A stretch of 64,000 nucleotides of DNA from Actinospineispora eucalypti. Lineage in GTDB: Bacteria > Actinomycetota > Actinomycetes > Mycobacteriales > Pseudonocardiaceae. A program made the translations under genes and the position numbers. The stretch is from positions 3,162,001 through 3,226,000 of the forward strand of contig JACHMT010000001.1 in NCBI GenBank assembly GCA_014208095.1, given 5' to 3'. Within the stretch, counting starts at the first letter, position 1; each line of letters starts with the position of its first letter. Under the pieces are notes generated by a model. That model was given only the letters and a program-made list of their open reading frames with translations, had not been told where the DNA came from and did not search any database. Below are positions 1-9,806 of this stretch, in pieces.

Positions 1-1
1 C

Positions 2-79
2 TACGTGTTCATCGCGCTGTTCCCCGTCAACACCGTGTTCACCCAGCTGCAGTACGTGCTGGGCCTCGTCAAGCACTAA
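2..79 (+). CDS. YrbE-type Mce permease, C-terminal end only
   Basis: Only the last 25 codons lie in the window, ending in TAA. The hydrophobic tail and its position directly upstream of a second MlaE-type permease match the first YrbE subunit (YrbE-A) of an Mce lipid importer, which pairs with YrbE-B in the inner membrane. The family call rests on context more than on the short sequence. Confidence 0.7.
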   Translation, partial: YVFIALFPVNTVFTQLQYVLGLVKH

Positions 80-102
80 AGCAGGAAGGAACAAGCCCTG
101 AC

Positions 103-960
103 ATGGAGGTCAAGGTTGTCGCTCCGAGCAGGTTACGGGGCGTGGGCCGCGCACTCGGTGCGCCCTGGCGGGCACTCGACGACGTGGGTAGGCAGGCCAG
201 CTTCTACGGCGAGGCGATCGGCTGGGTACCCAAAGCGGTCAAGAGCTACAAGCGTGAGCAGGTTCGGCTGATCGCTGAGGTCGGCATGTCTGACGGCGCG
301 CTGGCGGTCATCGGCGGCTCGTCGATCATCACGCTGTTCATCACGTTCTTCGCCGGATTGAACGGCGGCGTGCAGGTGTACTACGGCCTGTCGAACCTGA
401 ACCTGGAGGCGTTCGCCGGGTTCTCCGGGGCGATCATCTGTCCCCGGCTGCTGACCCCGATCATCGCCGGCACGGCACTGGCCGCGACGGTGGGCACCGG
501 TTTTACCGCGCAGCTGGGCGCGATGCGGATCTCCGAGGAGATCGACGCTCTCGAGGTGATGAGCGTGCGGTCGCTGCCGTACCTGGTCAGCACCCGGGTG
601 GCCGCCGGAATGATCACCATCATTCCGATCTACGCGATGGCGCTGGTCGGCGGCTGGATCGCCTGGAAGCTGGCGTTGGTCCAGTTCTTCGGCCTGGCCG
701 CTGGCACCTACGACCACTACTTCGACACGTTCATGCACCCGACGGACATCATCTACGCGATGATCCAGGCGGTCGGCATCGCGATCGTGGTCATCTTGAT
801 CCACACCTACTACGGCTACACGGCCAGCGAGGGCCCGGTCGGCGTCGGCGAGGCGGTCGGCAAGGCTGTGCGCGCCTCGTTCGTCGCGGTCATGACCATC
901 TGCCTGTTGATCGCCACCGCTCTCTACGGCAGCGCTGACACGCTGCGGATCTCCGGGTGA
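103..960 (+). CDS. YrbE-B, MlaE-family permease of the Mce transporter
   Basis: This is a 285-aa integral membrane protein of the MlaE/YrbE permease family. In Mce systems two YrbE proteins form the membrane channel that Mkl/MceG powers and MceA-F feed with lipid. Hydrophobic segments are seen from about residue 65 (beginning ALAVIGGSSIITLF), near 105-135, 165-190 and 220-275. Length is normal for the family (about 260-290 aa). The ATG is preceded by AGGAAGGA, and the next gene starts 8 bp downstream, so it is part of the operon. The N-terminal 50 residues form a soluble amphipathic lead, as in other actinobacterial copies. Confidence 0.92.
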   Translation: MEVKVVAPSRLRGVGRALGAPWRALDDVGRQASFYGEAIGWVPKAVKSYKREQVRLIAEVGMSDGALAVIGGSSIITLFITFFAGLNGGVQVYYGLSNLNLEAFAGFSGAIICPRLLTPIIAGTALAATVGTGFTAQLGAMRISEEIDALEVMSVRSLPYLVSTRVAAGMITIIPIYAMALVGGWIAWKLALVQFFGLAAGTYDHYFDTFMHPTDIIYAMIQAVGIAIVVILIHTYYGYTASEGPVGVGEAVGKAVRASFVAVMTICLLIATALYGSADTLRISG

Positions 961-967
961 GCGGGCG

Positions 968-2173
968 ATGAACCAGACAACCGCCTGGGACAACATCAAG
1001 TACAAGGTCTACGCCCTGATCCTCATCGCGATCATCCTGTTCGCGGGGTCGATGTCGGCCCTGGCCTACAACAAGACCTTCGCCAGCTCGATCCCGGTGA
1101 CCCTCAAGGCGGATCGCGCCGGTCTGCAGATGCACCCCGGCAACAGGGTCAAGGTGCAGGGCGTCGACTTCGGGCGGGTCAAGAGCGTGGACCTCACCGA
1201 GGAGGAGCAGGGCGTCGACGTGCTGCTCTACGTCGACCCCGACCTGGCCGAACAGGTGCCGGCCAACGTCGAGGCGGACCTGAACCAGCTCACCGCCTTC
1301 GGTAACAAGACCGTGGAGCTGATCCTGCCGGCGCACCCGTCGCCGGAGCGCCTGGAGGCTGGCTCGGTGATCCAGGTCCGGCACGTCGCGGGTGAGGTCA
1401 ACCGCACCTTCGACGAGCTGATGACGCTGCTGAACCGGGTCGAGCCGGCCAAGCTGAACGCCACCCTGGGCGCATTTGCGCAGACCTTCGAGGGCAACGG
1501 CGACCGGCTGGGCAAGACGCTGACCAAGGCGAACAACTACCTGACAAAGTTCAACCGGGACCTGCCCGCGCTGCAGCGCGACTTCCGGATCAGCGCTGGG
1601 TTCGCGAACGTCTACGCCGGCGCCGCGCCGGACATCGCCGACGTGCTCAGCAACGCCGGCGTCGTCATGGAGACGTTCGCCGACGGTGATTGGCCGTTCG
1701 TGATCCATGGAGCCGGGTTCTTTGGCGACCGCTCGTATGACTTCTTCGACCAGAACGCCGACGGTTTGATCGACGCCCTGGATTCGCTGCGGCCGACGAC
1801 GAGTCTGCTCAAGGAGTACTCGCCGGCGCTGACCTGCTTCCTAGACGGCACCGCGAACACCTTCGACAGTTTGACAGCGGCGTTCCAGCCGGGCGGCATC
1901 ATGTTCGAGGCGCCGCCGGCGCCCCCCTCCCCGCGGTACCAGTACCCGCGGGATCTGCCGGTGAACGGCCCGGGTCCGCTGAAGGGTCCGAACTGCCGAG
2001 GCCTGCCCACCGTCGGGCCGGAGGAGCTGTGGAAGGCAGGTGTCACCAACGGCCCGCCGAGCGTGCTGCCCGGCCGGGAGAGCAACCGCCCGAACCTGTC
2101 CAAGGAGCCCGCGGTCGTGCAGTTCTTCGGCCCGGACGCCCTGCTGCTCCCAGCTGTGAAGGGTGGTAACTGA
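968..2173 (+). CDS. mceA: MceA, MCE-domain lipid transport subunit
   Basis: This 401-aa protein has one N-terminal membrane anchor (about residues 16-36), an MCE domain (about 42-120, with the conserved run VKVQGVDFGRVKSV), a helical region, and a proline-rich tail. MceA is normally the first of six MCE subunits that build the periplasmic lipid tunnel. It begins 8 bp after yrbE-B. Its stop codon overlaps the mceB start as TGATG, which indicates translational coupling. The substrate (sterol, fatty acid or other lipid) cannot be read from the sequence. Confidence 0.93.
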   Translation: MNQTTAWDNIKYKVYALILIAIILFAGSMSALAYNKTFASSIPVTLKADRAGLQMHPGNRVKVQGVDFGRVKSVDLTEEEQGVDVLLYVDPDLAEQVPANVEADLNQLTAFGNKTVELILPAHPSPERLEAGSVIQVRHVAGEVNRTFDELMTLLNRVEPAKLNATLGAFAQTFEGNGDRLGKTLTKANNYLTKFNRDLPALQRDFRISAGFANVYAGAAPDIADVLSNAGVVMETFADGDWPFVIHGAGFFGDRSYDFFDQNADGLIDALDSLRPTTSLLKEYSPALTCFLDGTANTFDSLTAAFQPGGIMFEAPPAPPSPRYQYPRDLPVNGPGPLKGPNCRGLPTVGPEELWKAGVTNGPPSVLPGRESNRPNLSKEPAVVQFFGPDALLLPAVKGGN

Positions 2174-3408
2174 TGGCTAGCCGGAAAAACGCGCTGGCCG
2201 TCGGGTCCGCACTGGTCAAGACGGTGATTGTCGCCGTCGTCGGAGTGTTCATTCTGGCGATCTTGTGGGTGCAGTTCGGCCAGATCCGGTTCAACACTCA
2301 GAAGTCCTATTCGGCGGTCTTCACCAGCGCCTCGGGCATCCAGCCGGCGTCGACGGTCACCGCGTCCGGCGTGGATGTCGGCCGGGTGGATGACATCGAG
2401 GTGACCGACCAGAACCGGGCGAAGGTCAACTTCACGATCGACGCGTCGCTCCCGCTGACCGCCGGTACCAAGGCCACTATCAAGTTCAAGAACCTCACTG
2501 GCGACCAGTACATGGACCTGACGCCGGGCCCGGGGTCCACCCGGATGCTGCCGGACGGTGGGGTGATTCCGGTCAGCCAGACCCAGCCGGCGTTGGACAT
2601 CGACGTGCTGCTGGGCGGCTTCAACCCGCTGCTTCAGGGGCTGCAGCCGGCGCAGGTGAACCAGCTGTCCAGCGAGATCGTGAGCGTGCTGCAGGGTCAG
2701 GGCGGCACGATCAACTCGGTGCTCGCGCACGCCGCGTCGTTCAGCGGCTCGCTGGCCGACCAGGACCAGGTGATCGGCAGCGTGATCACCAACCTGAACA
2801 CGGTGCTCGGTGGGCTGGACTCCCACTCCGCCCAGCTGTCGGACACGGTGAAGGAAGCCGCCGACTTGGTCAACACGCTGTCTGAGGATCGCAAGGAGCT
2901 GTTGGACAAGTTCGCCGCCTCGGGGGAGTACGCCCGCGGCCTGGGCGATCTGCTTGCCGCGGTGCGCACCGGGCACGACACCTTCGAGGAGCTGGCGAAG
3001 GCCGGGCACCTGTTCAACAAGGACGCGAAGGAGGTCAACCGCATCCTCGGGCTGCTGCCCGGGGCCTACCTGCGGCTGGGTCGGGTGTCCACGAACGGTG
3101 CGGGCTACGACTTCAACGCCTGCGGCGTCGTCCTCCGGCTCACCGGTCCGGACGGCAAGCCGTTCTACACGCCCCAGATCGGTCCCAGCGACAACAACCT
3201 GCAGTGCAGCAGCCAGGACGTCGCGCCGTTGCAGGGCCAGGGTCCGACCAGCGCGTACGGGCACGAGGTGGAAGACGTCCCACTGTCGGACGGGCAGGCC
3301 GTGGCCAACGACGCGAACGACAACGGTGAGCACGTGGACAAGCACGACCAGAACCCCGGCGACCCGAATTCGGGACCTGGCGAAAACCCGCGGCAGGAGG
3401 GGAACTGA
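2173..3408 (+). CDS. mceB: MceB, MCE-domain lipid transport subunit
   Basis: This 411-aa protein has an N-terminal anchor (about residues 10-33), an MCE domain (about 43-118, containing GVDVGRVDDIEV), a long helical/coiled-coil region (about 150-300), and a C-terminal part with two cysteines (FNACGV and LQCSS). It ends in a charged Asn/Asp-rich tail. Start overlaps the mceA stop by one base and mceC begins 3 bp after its stop. It is the second of six MCE subunits in order. Confidence 0.93.
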   Translation: MASRKNALAVGSALVKTVIVAVVGVFILAILWVQFGQIRFNTQKSYSAVFTSASGIQPASTVTASGVDVGRVDDIEVTDQNRAKVNFTIDASLPLTAGTKATIKFKNLTGDQYMDLTPGPGSTRMLPDGGVIPVSQTQPALDIDVLLGGFNPLLQGLQPAQVNQLSSEIVSVLQGQGGTINSVLAHAASFSGSLADQDQVIGSVITNLNTVLGGLDSHSAQLSDTVKEAADLVNTLSEDRKELLDKFAASGEYARGLGDLLAAVRTGHDTFEELAKAGHLFNKDAKEVNRILGLLPGAYLRLGRVSTNGAGYDFNACGVVLRLTGPDGKPFYTPQIGPSDNNLQCSSQDVAPLQGQGPTSAYGHEVEDVPLSDGQAVANDANDNGEHVDKHDQNPGDPNSGPGENPRQEGN

Positions 3409-3411
3409 CCG

Positions 3412-4566
3412 ATGACCCGGATACCGAGGTTCCGCGAGTTCAACGTTCTGGCCACAGCGCTGGTCGGGCTGGGGATCATCGGGTTGGCGCTGGTCGTGGC
3501 GTTCACCTACCCGACGCTGCCGTTTGTGCGGGGCACCACCTACAAGGCGCTGTTCACCGAGGCTGGCGGGTTGAAGACCGGTGACGAGGTTCGGGTGGCC
3601 GGCACGGCGGTCGGCAAGGTCATCGACATGGACCTGGTCGGCAACCGGGTGCAGGTGAGCTTCACCGCCGGCCGCTCCCGGCTCGGCACCAGCACCACCG
3701 CCGCGATCAAGACCGGCACGCTGCTGGGCAAGCGCTACCTCGGGATCACCCCGGGGCCGGGGCCGGTCATGAGCGGTGGCGACACGATCCCGGTGGAGCA
3801 CACCCTGGCGCCGTACAGCATCACCTCCAGCATCGAGAACGTGACCCAGCAGATCCACGACTTCGACAAGACCAAGCTCGAGGCGGCACTCAACTCGTTC
3901 TCCGGCGCATTCCAGGACACCCCGGAGAACTTCAAGGCGACGTTCGCCAACGTGAAGGCTCTGTCCCAGACGCTCAACACCCGGGACCAGGCGTTGCGGG
4001 AGCTGCTGGCGCACGCCAACGCGGTTTCCGCGGTGTTCGCCGCCCGGACTGGTGATTTCCAGCGGCTGCTGCGGGACGGCAACCTGCTGCTCGACGAGCT
4101 GCAGCGCCGTAAGGGGCTGATCGAGGAGTCCCTGCGGGGCTTCCAGCACGTCATCCACCAGACGACCGAGCTGGTGAAGGAGAACGACGAGCAGCTCTAC
4201 CCGACACTTGACGAGCTGAACCGCCTGCTGGCGATCCTCAACCAGCACGATCACGACCTCAGCGTCGCCATCCAGCGGGTGTCCGGCTTCATCGGCGGTC
4301 TGTCCGAGGGCATCGCGGACGGGCCGCAGTTCGCGGCGAGCGTGGCGCTCAACGCGCCGGGTGACATCTTCAACTACACCGACCTCCTGCGTCAGGTGAC
4401 CAACCCGCAAGCGCCTCGGGTCCCGGCCATGCCCGGGCTGCCCGGCCTGGACCCGCTGCCGAACCCGCTGAACGCACCGCCGAGCGGCGCGGGTTCGGAC
4501 CCGAACTACTCGAACCCGAACGCGAACGGAACCACCCCGTCGCTGCCGTTGTTGGGAGGCAAATGA
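3412..4566 (+). CDS. mceC: MceC, MCE-domain lipid transport subunit
   Basis: This 384-aa MCE protein has an anchor at about residues 12-33 and an MCE domain at about 40-118 (GDEVRVAGTAVGKV). A helical region follows, then a Pro/Asn-rich disordered C-terminus typical of MceC. The ATG follows GGAGGGGAACTGACCG from the mceB end. The stop overlaps the ATG of mceD, so the genes are coupled. Confidence 0.92.
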   Translation: MTRIPRFREFNVLATALVGLGIIGLALVVAFTYPTLPFVRGTTYKALFTEAGGLKTGDEVRVAGTAVGKVIDMDLVGNRVQVSFTAGRSRLGTSTTAAIKTGTLLGKRYLGITPGPGPVMSGGDTIPVEHTLAPYSITSSIENVTQQIHDFDKTKLEAALNSFSGAFQDTPENFKATFANVKALSQTLNTRDQALRELLAHANAVSAVFAARTGDFQRLLRDGNLLLDELQRRKGLIEESLRGFQHVIHQTTELVKENDEQLYPTLDELNRLLAILNQHDHDLSVAIQRVSGFIGGLSEGIADGPQFAASVALNAPGDIFNYTDLLRQVTNPQAPRVPAMPGLPGLDPLPNPLNAPPSGAGSDPNYSNPNANGTTPSLPLLGGK

Positions 4567-5882
4567 TGGCCCAGCTCGCGGGCGGGCTGCCCCGGCTGCT
4601 CCGCGTGGTCGCGGTGGTCCTGGTCCTGGCCCTAGCCGCCGGCCTGATCTACGTCCTGGTCGGCGGCGGCACGAAGAAGGGCACCGCCTACTTCGCCGAG
4701 GCGAAGAGCGTCTATCCCGGCGACGCGATCCGGATCCTGGGCATGGAGGTCGGGGCGATCGACAAGATCACACCGGAGGGCGACAAGGTGCGGGTCGACT
4801 TCCACTACGACGGCAAGTACTCGGTGCCCGCCAACGCCAAGGCCGCGATCTTGGCCCCGACGTTGGTGGCCACCCGGTTCATTCAGCTCGACCCGGCCTA
4901 CTCCGGTGGTCCCGCGCTGCCTGACGGCGGCGTTATTCCGGTGGAGCGCACCGTCTCGCCGGTGGAGTTCGACGAGCTCAAGGCCCAGTTGGCCCAGCTC
5001 GCGGACGCGCTCGGGCCGAACGGCGCGAACGCCGACGGCGCGCTGAACCGCGCGCTGACGGTGATCGACAAGAACGGTCGGCCCGGTGGGGTGCCCCAGG
5101 GGCAGAACTTCCGGGACATGGTCGTGGAGCTGTCCAAGGCGGCGAAGACCCTGTCCGACGGTCGGGAGGACCTTTTCGGCACGGTCCGCAACCTGGCCCA
5201 GTTCTCCGCGGTGCTGGGCAAGATGGACCGCGAGATCCTCGACTTCCAGCGGACCCTGGCTGATGTGACCGGGGACCTGCGCAAGAGCGACGACACATTC
5301 CGGGAGATCTTCCCGGCGGCCGAGCGGGCCGGCACGCTGGCGATCGGGCTGGTGGGCCACCATGGCAAGGACCTGACCGAGGCCGTCGAGAAGGCGGGCC
5401 ACCTCATCCGGGTGCTCTCCGAGCGACGCGACGACCTCGCCCAGGTGCTGCACGTCGGGCCGACCACGCTGACCGACTTCAACAACATCTTCCACCCACG
5501 CGACCAGCGGCTGCACGGCCACGTCACGCTCAACAATCCGGACACCTTCGGCGGCCCGGGCGACGGGCTCTGCGCCCTGCTGACCCAGGTGGCGGCGGCC
5601 GACCAGAAGCAGGGCCAGAAGATGTGCGTGAACTACCTGGGGCCCATCTTCCAATACCTGAAACAGGAGGCCCCGCCGGTCGGCGTGAGTCCGGTCGAGG
5701 CGCCCCGCGGTACCACGCCACCGTACGGCGACCTGCAGTACGACGTGCCCAATACCGAACCGACCGGACCGAACGGGACCAGGTCCGATGCGCCCCGTTC
5801 CTCGACGGCCAACGGAAACGACCAGAAGTACGGTGCCGGGCCTGGTGGCCTGATCCCGCTGCCCCAGGGAGGAAACCGATGA
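4563..5882 (+). CDS. mceD: MceD, MCE-domain lipid transport subunit
   Basis: This 439-aa MCE protein has an N-terminal membrane segment (about residues 10-32), an MCE domain (about 38-115, GDAIRILGMEVGAIDKI), a helical stretch to about residue 310, and a Pro/Gly/Asn-rich tail. Two consecutive ATG codons overlap the mceC stop, so either may start it. GGAGG lies just upstream (GTTGGGAGGCAA). Its stop overlaps the mceE start. Confidence 0.92.
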   Translation: MMAQLAGGLPRLLRVVAVVLVLALAAGLIYVLVGGGTKKGTAYFAEAKSVYPGDAIRILGMEVGAIDKITPEGDKVRVDFHYDGKYSVPANAKAAILAPTLVATRFIQLDPAYSGGPALPDGGVIPVERTVSPVEFDELKAQLAQLADALGPNGANADGALNRALTVIDKNGRPGGVPQGQNFRDMVVELSKAAKTLSDGREDLFGTVRNLAQFSAVLGKMDREILDFQRTLADVTGDLRKSDDTFREIFPAAERAGTLAIGLVGHHGKDLTEAVEKAGHLIRVLSERRDDLAQVLHVGPTTLTDFNNIFHPRDQRLHGHVTLNNPDTFGGPGDGLCALLTQVAAADQKQGQKMCVNYLGPIFQYLKQEAPPVGVSPVEAPRGTTPPYGDLQYDVPNTEPTGPNGTRSDAPRSSTANGNDQKYGAGPGGLIPLPQGGNR

Positions 5883-7078
5883 AGCGCGGCATCCGCGTGG
5901 TCTCGGCGGTGGTGACGGCGGCGGTGACGGCGTTGGCCCTGACCGGCTGCTCGTCCTACCGGGGGATCAACTCACTGTCCCTGCCCGGCACAGTCGGCAC
6001 CGGGTCGGACTCGTACCAGGTCACCATGAAGCTGGACAACGCGGTGAACATGGTCCCGAACACCCCCGTGCTCATCAACGACATCAACGTCGGCACGATC
6101 ACCGACGTCAAGCTGGACGGCTGGACCCCGGTCCTGACCCTCAGCCTGCGCAACGACGTCAAGCTGCCGGCCAACACCGTCGCGAAGCTGGGCCAGACCA
6201 GCCTCCTGGGCTCCAAGCACATCGCGCTCTCCGCCCCCGCTGACCAGCCGCCGCAAGGCGTTCTCCAGGCGGGCGCACAGCTCCCGCAGGACCGAGCGTC
6301 ACGCTTCCCAGAAACCGAGGAAGTGCTGTCCGGGGTATCCCTCCTGCTCAACGGCGGTGGCCTGCAGCACTTCCAGACCATCACCACCGAGCTGAACCGG
6401 GCACTGGGCGGCCGGGAGAACGACGCCCGGAATTTCCTCACCCAGCTGAACAACTTCACCGCCGGGCTGGACACGCAGAAGGGCGACATCGTCCTGGCGA
6501 CGAAGGGGCTCGACCGGCTCAGCACCACCCTGGCACCCCGCATCGACGAGATCGAGAACTCGTTGAACGACATCCCGAGGGGTCTTGCGGTGATCGACGA
6601 CCAAGAGCCGGCCCTGATCGACACCCTGGGTTCGCTGACCCGGGCCGGGGAGCTCTACGAGCCAGTCCTGCACGAGGCGGTGCCCGACCTGCGTGGCGTC
6701 TTCAACGAGGTAGAGCCAGTGCTTCGCGGTATCGCGGACACCAAGCCCGGCGCCCTGATGAAGGACCTGAAGCTCCTGCCGTTCGTCATCTTCCCATTGG
6801 ACTCGATCCCGTACGAGTTCCGCGGCGACTTCGTCCACATCATCCTCACACTCGACCTGACCCACGAGGCGCTCGACAAGGCTTTCCTGACCGGTACGCC
6901 GGCCGGCGGCGCATTGGCGGCGGTGGCCAAGGCGCAGCGGGGTCAGCTGCCCGGCCTGAGCAAGACCGACCCGCTGCGGGTGCCGCTGCTCCAGACGGCG
7001 CCGAACAAGCCCAATCCGGTGCCCAGCGCGCCGGACGGCGACCCACTCAACACGCTGCTCAACGAGATCGGGGGCTGA
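5879..7078 (+). CDS. mceE: MceE, MCE-domain lipoprotein (LprK-like)
   Basis: This 399-aa lipoprotein is the fifth MCE subunit. The signal peptide ends in the lipobox LTGC with the acylated cysteine at about residue 24, as in LprK of mycobacteria. The MCE domain follows at about residues 38-115, then a helical region. An in-frame extension upstream to 5624 is open, but the ATG at 5879 is chosen because it overlaps the mceD stop, follows GGGAGGAAACC, and places the signal peptide at the N-terminus. Confidence 0.93.
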   Translation: MKRGIRVVSAVVTAAVTALALTGCSSYRGINSLSLPGTVGTGSDSYQVTMKLDNAVNMVPNTPVLINDINVGTITDVKLDGWTPVLTLSLRNDVKLPANTVAKLGQTSLLGSKHIALSAPADQPPQGVLQAGAQLPQDRASRFPETEEVLSGVSLLLNGGGLQHFQTITTELNRALGGRENDARNFLTQLNNFTAGLDTQKGDIVLATKGLDRLSTTLAPRIDEIENSLNDIPRGLAVIDDQEPALIDTLGSLTRAGELYEPVLHEAVPDLRGVFNEVEPVLRGIADTKPGALMKDLKLLPFVIFPLDSIPYEFRGDFVHIILTLDLTHEALDKAFLTGTPAGGALAAVAKAQRGQLPGLSKTDPLRVPLLQTAPNKPNPVPSAPDGDPLNTLLNEIGG

Positions 7079-7082
7079 CAGG

Positions 7083-8465
7083 ATGATCTCGTCATACATC
7101 AAGCGACAGCTGATCGTCTTCAGCATCCTGACCGTCGCAGCGGTGCTGATCATCACCTTCGTCTACGCGAAGGTCCCGACCGCGCTGGGCTTCGGCCGGA
7201 TGACGGTGACCGCGACGTTCAGCCAAGGCGCGGGGATCTACCCCGACGCCAACGTCACCGCGCGCGGCGTCGGTGTCGGGCAGATCAAGAAGGTGACGCT
7301 CACGCCCGAAGGCCATGTCCGCGCCGTCATGTCGATCGACGACCACGTCAAGATCGGCTCCGACGCGCGCGCCGAGATCCACAGCGTGTCCGCGGTCGGT
7401 GAGCAGTACATCGACCTGATCACCGATCAGCCGGGCGGGCCATATCTGGAGAACGGTTCCGATATCCCGCTGAGCAAGACCGAGGTCCCCGAGCAGATCG
7501 CTCCGGTGCTGGACAAGACCACAGACCTGCTCGCCTCCATCCCCAACGACGGACTCCAGACCTTCCTCGACGAGGGCTACAAGGCGTTCCACAACCTCGG
7601 TCCCGACCTGCGCACGCTGATCGACAGCGGCCAGAACCTGCTCGACACGGCTGACCAGAACTACGCCGAGACGTCACAGCTCATCCGGGACATCGGCCCG
7701 CTACTGGACACCCAGAACATCGCCGCGAACAGCGTGCGCGCGTACTTCGACGACCTGGAGAGCACCACCGGCGCGGTGCGCTCCGTCAACGATGACGTCC
7801 GCCGGGTCTTTACTTCGGTGGGCCACGCGGCCACCGACGCCGGTGACCTGGTCACGGACCTCGACGACCCGGTGGCGTACCTGACGCCGAACGTGGAGCG
7901 GGTCGGCACCCTGCTGGGCATCTACCGGCCCAACCTGGAGCAGATCTTGGCGGTGTACCCGGTCGTCCAGTCCTGGCTGCAGGTCTTCACGAAGAGCGAC
8001 CAAGGGCGCGGCCTGCACGCCGCGCTGCAGCTCAGCGTCACGCAGGGCTGCACCCAGGGTTTCAACGGTGAGAACCTACGCAACCCGGAGGACCTCAGCG
8101 ACAAGGACGCCGAGCCGGACACCTACTGCAAGGTGCCACACGACGATCCGAAGCTGGTGCGCGGCGCACGCAACGCCCCGTGTATGGAAGGCAAGAAGGG
8201 CCAGCGCTCGGGCACCGTCCTGCGCTGCCTGGGCAAGGATCCCAGGCCCGACTATGGCCCGGGCAGCCACGCCGCGACGCTCGCGCCGCACCTGCCCATC
8301 CCCGGCACACCGGCCGGCGAGACGGGTCCGCTGAGCCCGCCATCGAACGACAACGCTCGACAGAGCCCCGAAGACCCGCTGTCCACCTTCGGTGCATCCG
8401 GATCGACGGGCTCAGGAAAGGACGAGACGTGGCAGTCATTGTTGACCGGCCCGCCCGGCCGTTGA
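7083..8465 (+). CDS. mceF: MceF, MCE-domain lipid transport subunit
   Basis: This 460-aa protein is the last MCE subunit. It has a basic N-terminus, an anchor at about residues 9-30, an MCE domain at about 37-115 (NVTARGVGVGQIKKV), a helical region to about residue 300, and a C-terminus with several cysteines and disordered Pro/Ser-rich sequence. It begins 4 bp after mceE. Its last 37 bases overlap the GTG-started Mce-associated gene downstream. Confidence 0.93.
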   Translation: MISSYIKRQLIVFSILTVAAVLIITFVYAKVPTALGFGRMTVTATFSQGAGIYPDANVTARGVGVGQIKKVTLTPEGHVRAVMSIDDHVKIGSDARAEIHSVSAVGEQYIDLITDQPGGPYLENGSDIPLSKTEVPEQIAPVLDKTTDLLASIPNDGLQTFLDEGYKAFHNLGPDLRTLIDSGQNLLDTADQNYAETSQLIRDIGPLLDTQNIAANSVRAYFDDLESTTGAVRSVNDDVRRVFTSVGHAATDAGDLVTDLDDPVAYLTPNVERVGTLLGIYRPNLEQILAVYPVVQSWLQVFTKSDQGRGLHAALQLSVTQGCTQGFNGENLRNPEDLSDKDAEPDTYCKVPHDDPKLVRGARNAPCMEGKKGQRSGTVLRCLGKDPRPDYGPGSHAATLAPHLPIPGTPAGETGPLSPPSNDNARQSPEDPLSTFGASGSTGSGKDETWQSLLTGPPGR

Positions 8466-9016
8466 TCGAAAACGAAGTGGTCGACCGCTTCGACGCCGCC
8501 TCCCCGCACGCCTCGGAGGGAGCGCCCCGCCGGTGGCGGCTCCGCTGGCTGGCCCCGGCCGCCGGCGCGCTGGTTGTGCTGACGCTGCTGGTCGCCGCCG
8601 TGACCTTCGCGGTGCAGACGGTCAGCGGCTTCCGGCTCGAACAGGGCCGCGGTGCCGCGCTGGCCGCCGGCCGGCAGGCGGCGGTGAACCTCACCACCTT
8701 CGACTTCACCACCGCCGAGGCGGACGTGGGGCGCATGAACGAGAGCATCACCCCGAAATTCGCGCAGGGCTTCGCGTCGGACAAGGAATCGTTCATCAAG
8801 GGCCTGCGCGAGGGCAAGATCAAGATGACGGGTGAGGCCACCGAGGCAGGGCTGACCGGCTACACCGGTCAGGTGGCGAGCGTGCTGGTCGCGGTCGATG
8901 CCAAGGTCGGCAGCGCGGACCAACCGCAGGCACAGACGCGGAAGTACCGCATCAACCTCACCATGCTCTACCACGACGGGAATTGGCTGGCCGACCGGGC
9001 GGAGTTCATCTCATGA
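8429..9016 (+). CDS. Mce-associated membrane protein 1
   Basis: This 195-aa protein has an N-terminal cytoplasmic stretch, one membrane helix (about residues 41-62, AGALVVLTLLVAAVTFAV) and an external NTF2-like/Mas domain. Mas proteins accompany Mce operons and are thought to stabilise the complex. The start chosen is GTG at 8429, preceded by AGGAAAGGA. The reading frame is open further upstream but would overlap mceF by almost 300 bases. The stop overlaps the next start as ATGA. Confidence 0.85.
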   Translation: MAVIVDRPARPLIENEVVDRFDAASPHASEGAPRRWRLRWLAPAAGALVVLTLLVAAVTFAVQTVSGFRLEQGRGAALAAGRQAAVNLTTFDFTTAEADVGRMNESITPKFAQGFASDKESFIKGLREGKIKMTGEATEAGLTGYTGQVASVLVAVDAKVGSADQPQAQTRKYRINLTMLYHDGNWLADRAEFIS

Positions 9017-9750
9017 GCCTCGACACCGACAGGGAAGCGGCGGAAACCGCCGTCGAGCCTGCACCGCGTGGCGAGTTCGACGGCCATCGCAGGGCCAAGG
9101 CCAAGAAAGCCAAGAAGGTCAAGAAGGCCGAGACTGAGACGGTCGACAGCGAACCGGCTGACAACTCGCACTCGAGCTCGGGGAGTCGCTTCGCCGCCGT
9201 GCTCGCCGCTGGGCGGCAAGTCCCGGCCGCGGTACGGAACCTCGCGGTCCGGCTCTGCCAGGAGGCGCGCGAGCGGCCCAAGCGGACGAGGCGGATCGGC
9301 GTTCTGGTACTGCTCGGGCTCGTGCTGGTCACCGGGCTGTTCGCCTACCAGGCTCGGCAGTACCAACTGGCCGGTGAGGCGCGCGCCCAGGCGCTGACCG
9401 CGGCGAAGGACTCGGTCACCGAACTGCTGACGTATAACCACCGCACCATCGACCGGCAGGCCGCGGACACCGAGAAGTTGCTCACCGGCAAGTTCAAGGA
9501 CGACTACCTGGCTCAGGTGCGTGACGTGGTGACCAAGTCCGCTAAGGACACCCAGGTGGCCATCCAAACCGCGGTTGTCAATGGGTCGGTCGTGTCCAGC
9601 AAGCCCGACCACGTGGTGCTGCTGCTGTTCGTCAACCAGCAGACGACGACCAAGGCAAGCACGGATCCGATCCTCACCGCCAGCCGGGTCCGGGTGACAT
9701 TGGAGCACCAGGACCGAAAGTGGCTGGTCTCCGCACTTGAGCCGGTCTAG
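9013..9750 (+). CDS. Mce-associated membrane protein 2
   Basis: This 245-aa protein has a highly basic, Lys/Ala-rich N-terminal region (about residues 25-42), one membrane helix (about residues 95-113, IGVLVLLGLVLVTGLF) and an external Mas-like domain. The ATG at 9013 overlaps the previous stop (ATGA). It is the second Mce-associated protein of the operon. Its exact role is not known; a structural role next to the Mce complex is the family expectation. Confidence 0.85.
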   Translation: MSLDTDREAAETAVEPAPRGEFDGHRRAKAKKAKKVKKAETETVDSEPADNSHSSSGSRFAAVLAAGRQVPAAVRNLAVRLCQEARERPKRTRRIGVLVLLGLVLVTGLFAYQARQYQLAGEARAQALTAAKDSVTELLTYNHRTIDRQAADTEKLLTGKFKDDYLAQVRDVVTKSAKDTQVAIQTAVVNGSVVSSKPDHVVLLLFVNQQTTTKASTDPILTASRVRVTLEHQDRKWLVSALEPV

Positions 9751-9806
9751 CGGCCGAATCAGCAAACGTCGACAACAGCAATCCAGGAAGCGAAAGCGGG
9801 AAACGC

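Noticed and set aside
1612..4410. A 932-aa antisense open frame under the mce genes
   Set aside because: High-GC coding DNA gives long antisense frames. It lacks domains and has repetitive Arg/Val/Gln-rich composition, while the plus strand encodes clear MCE proteins.
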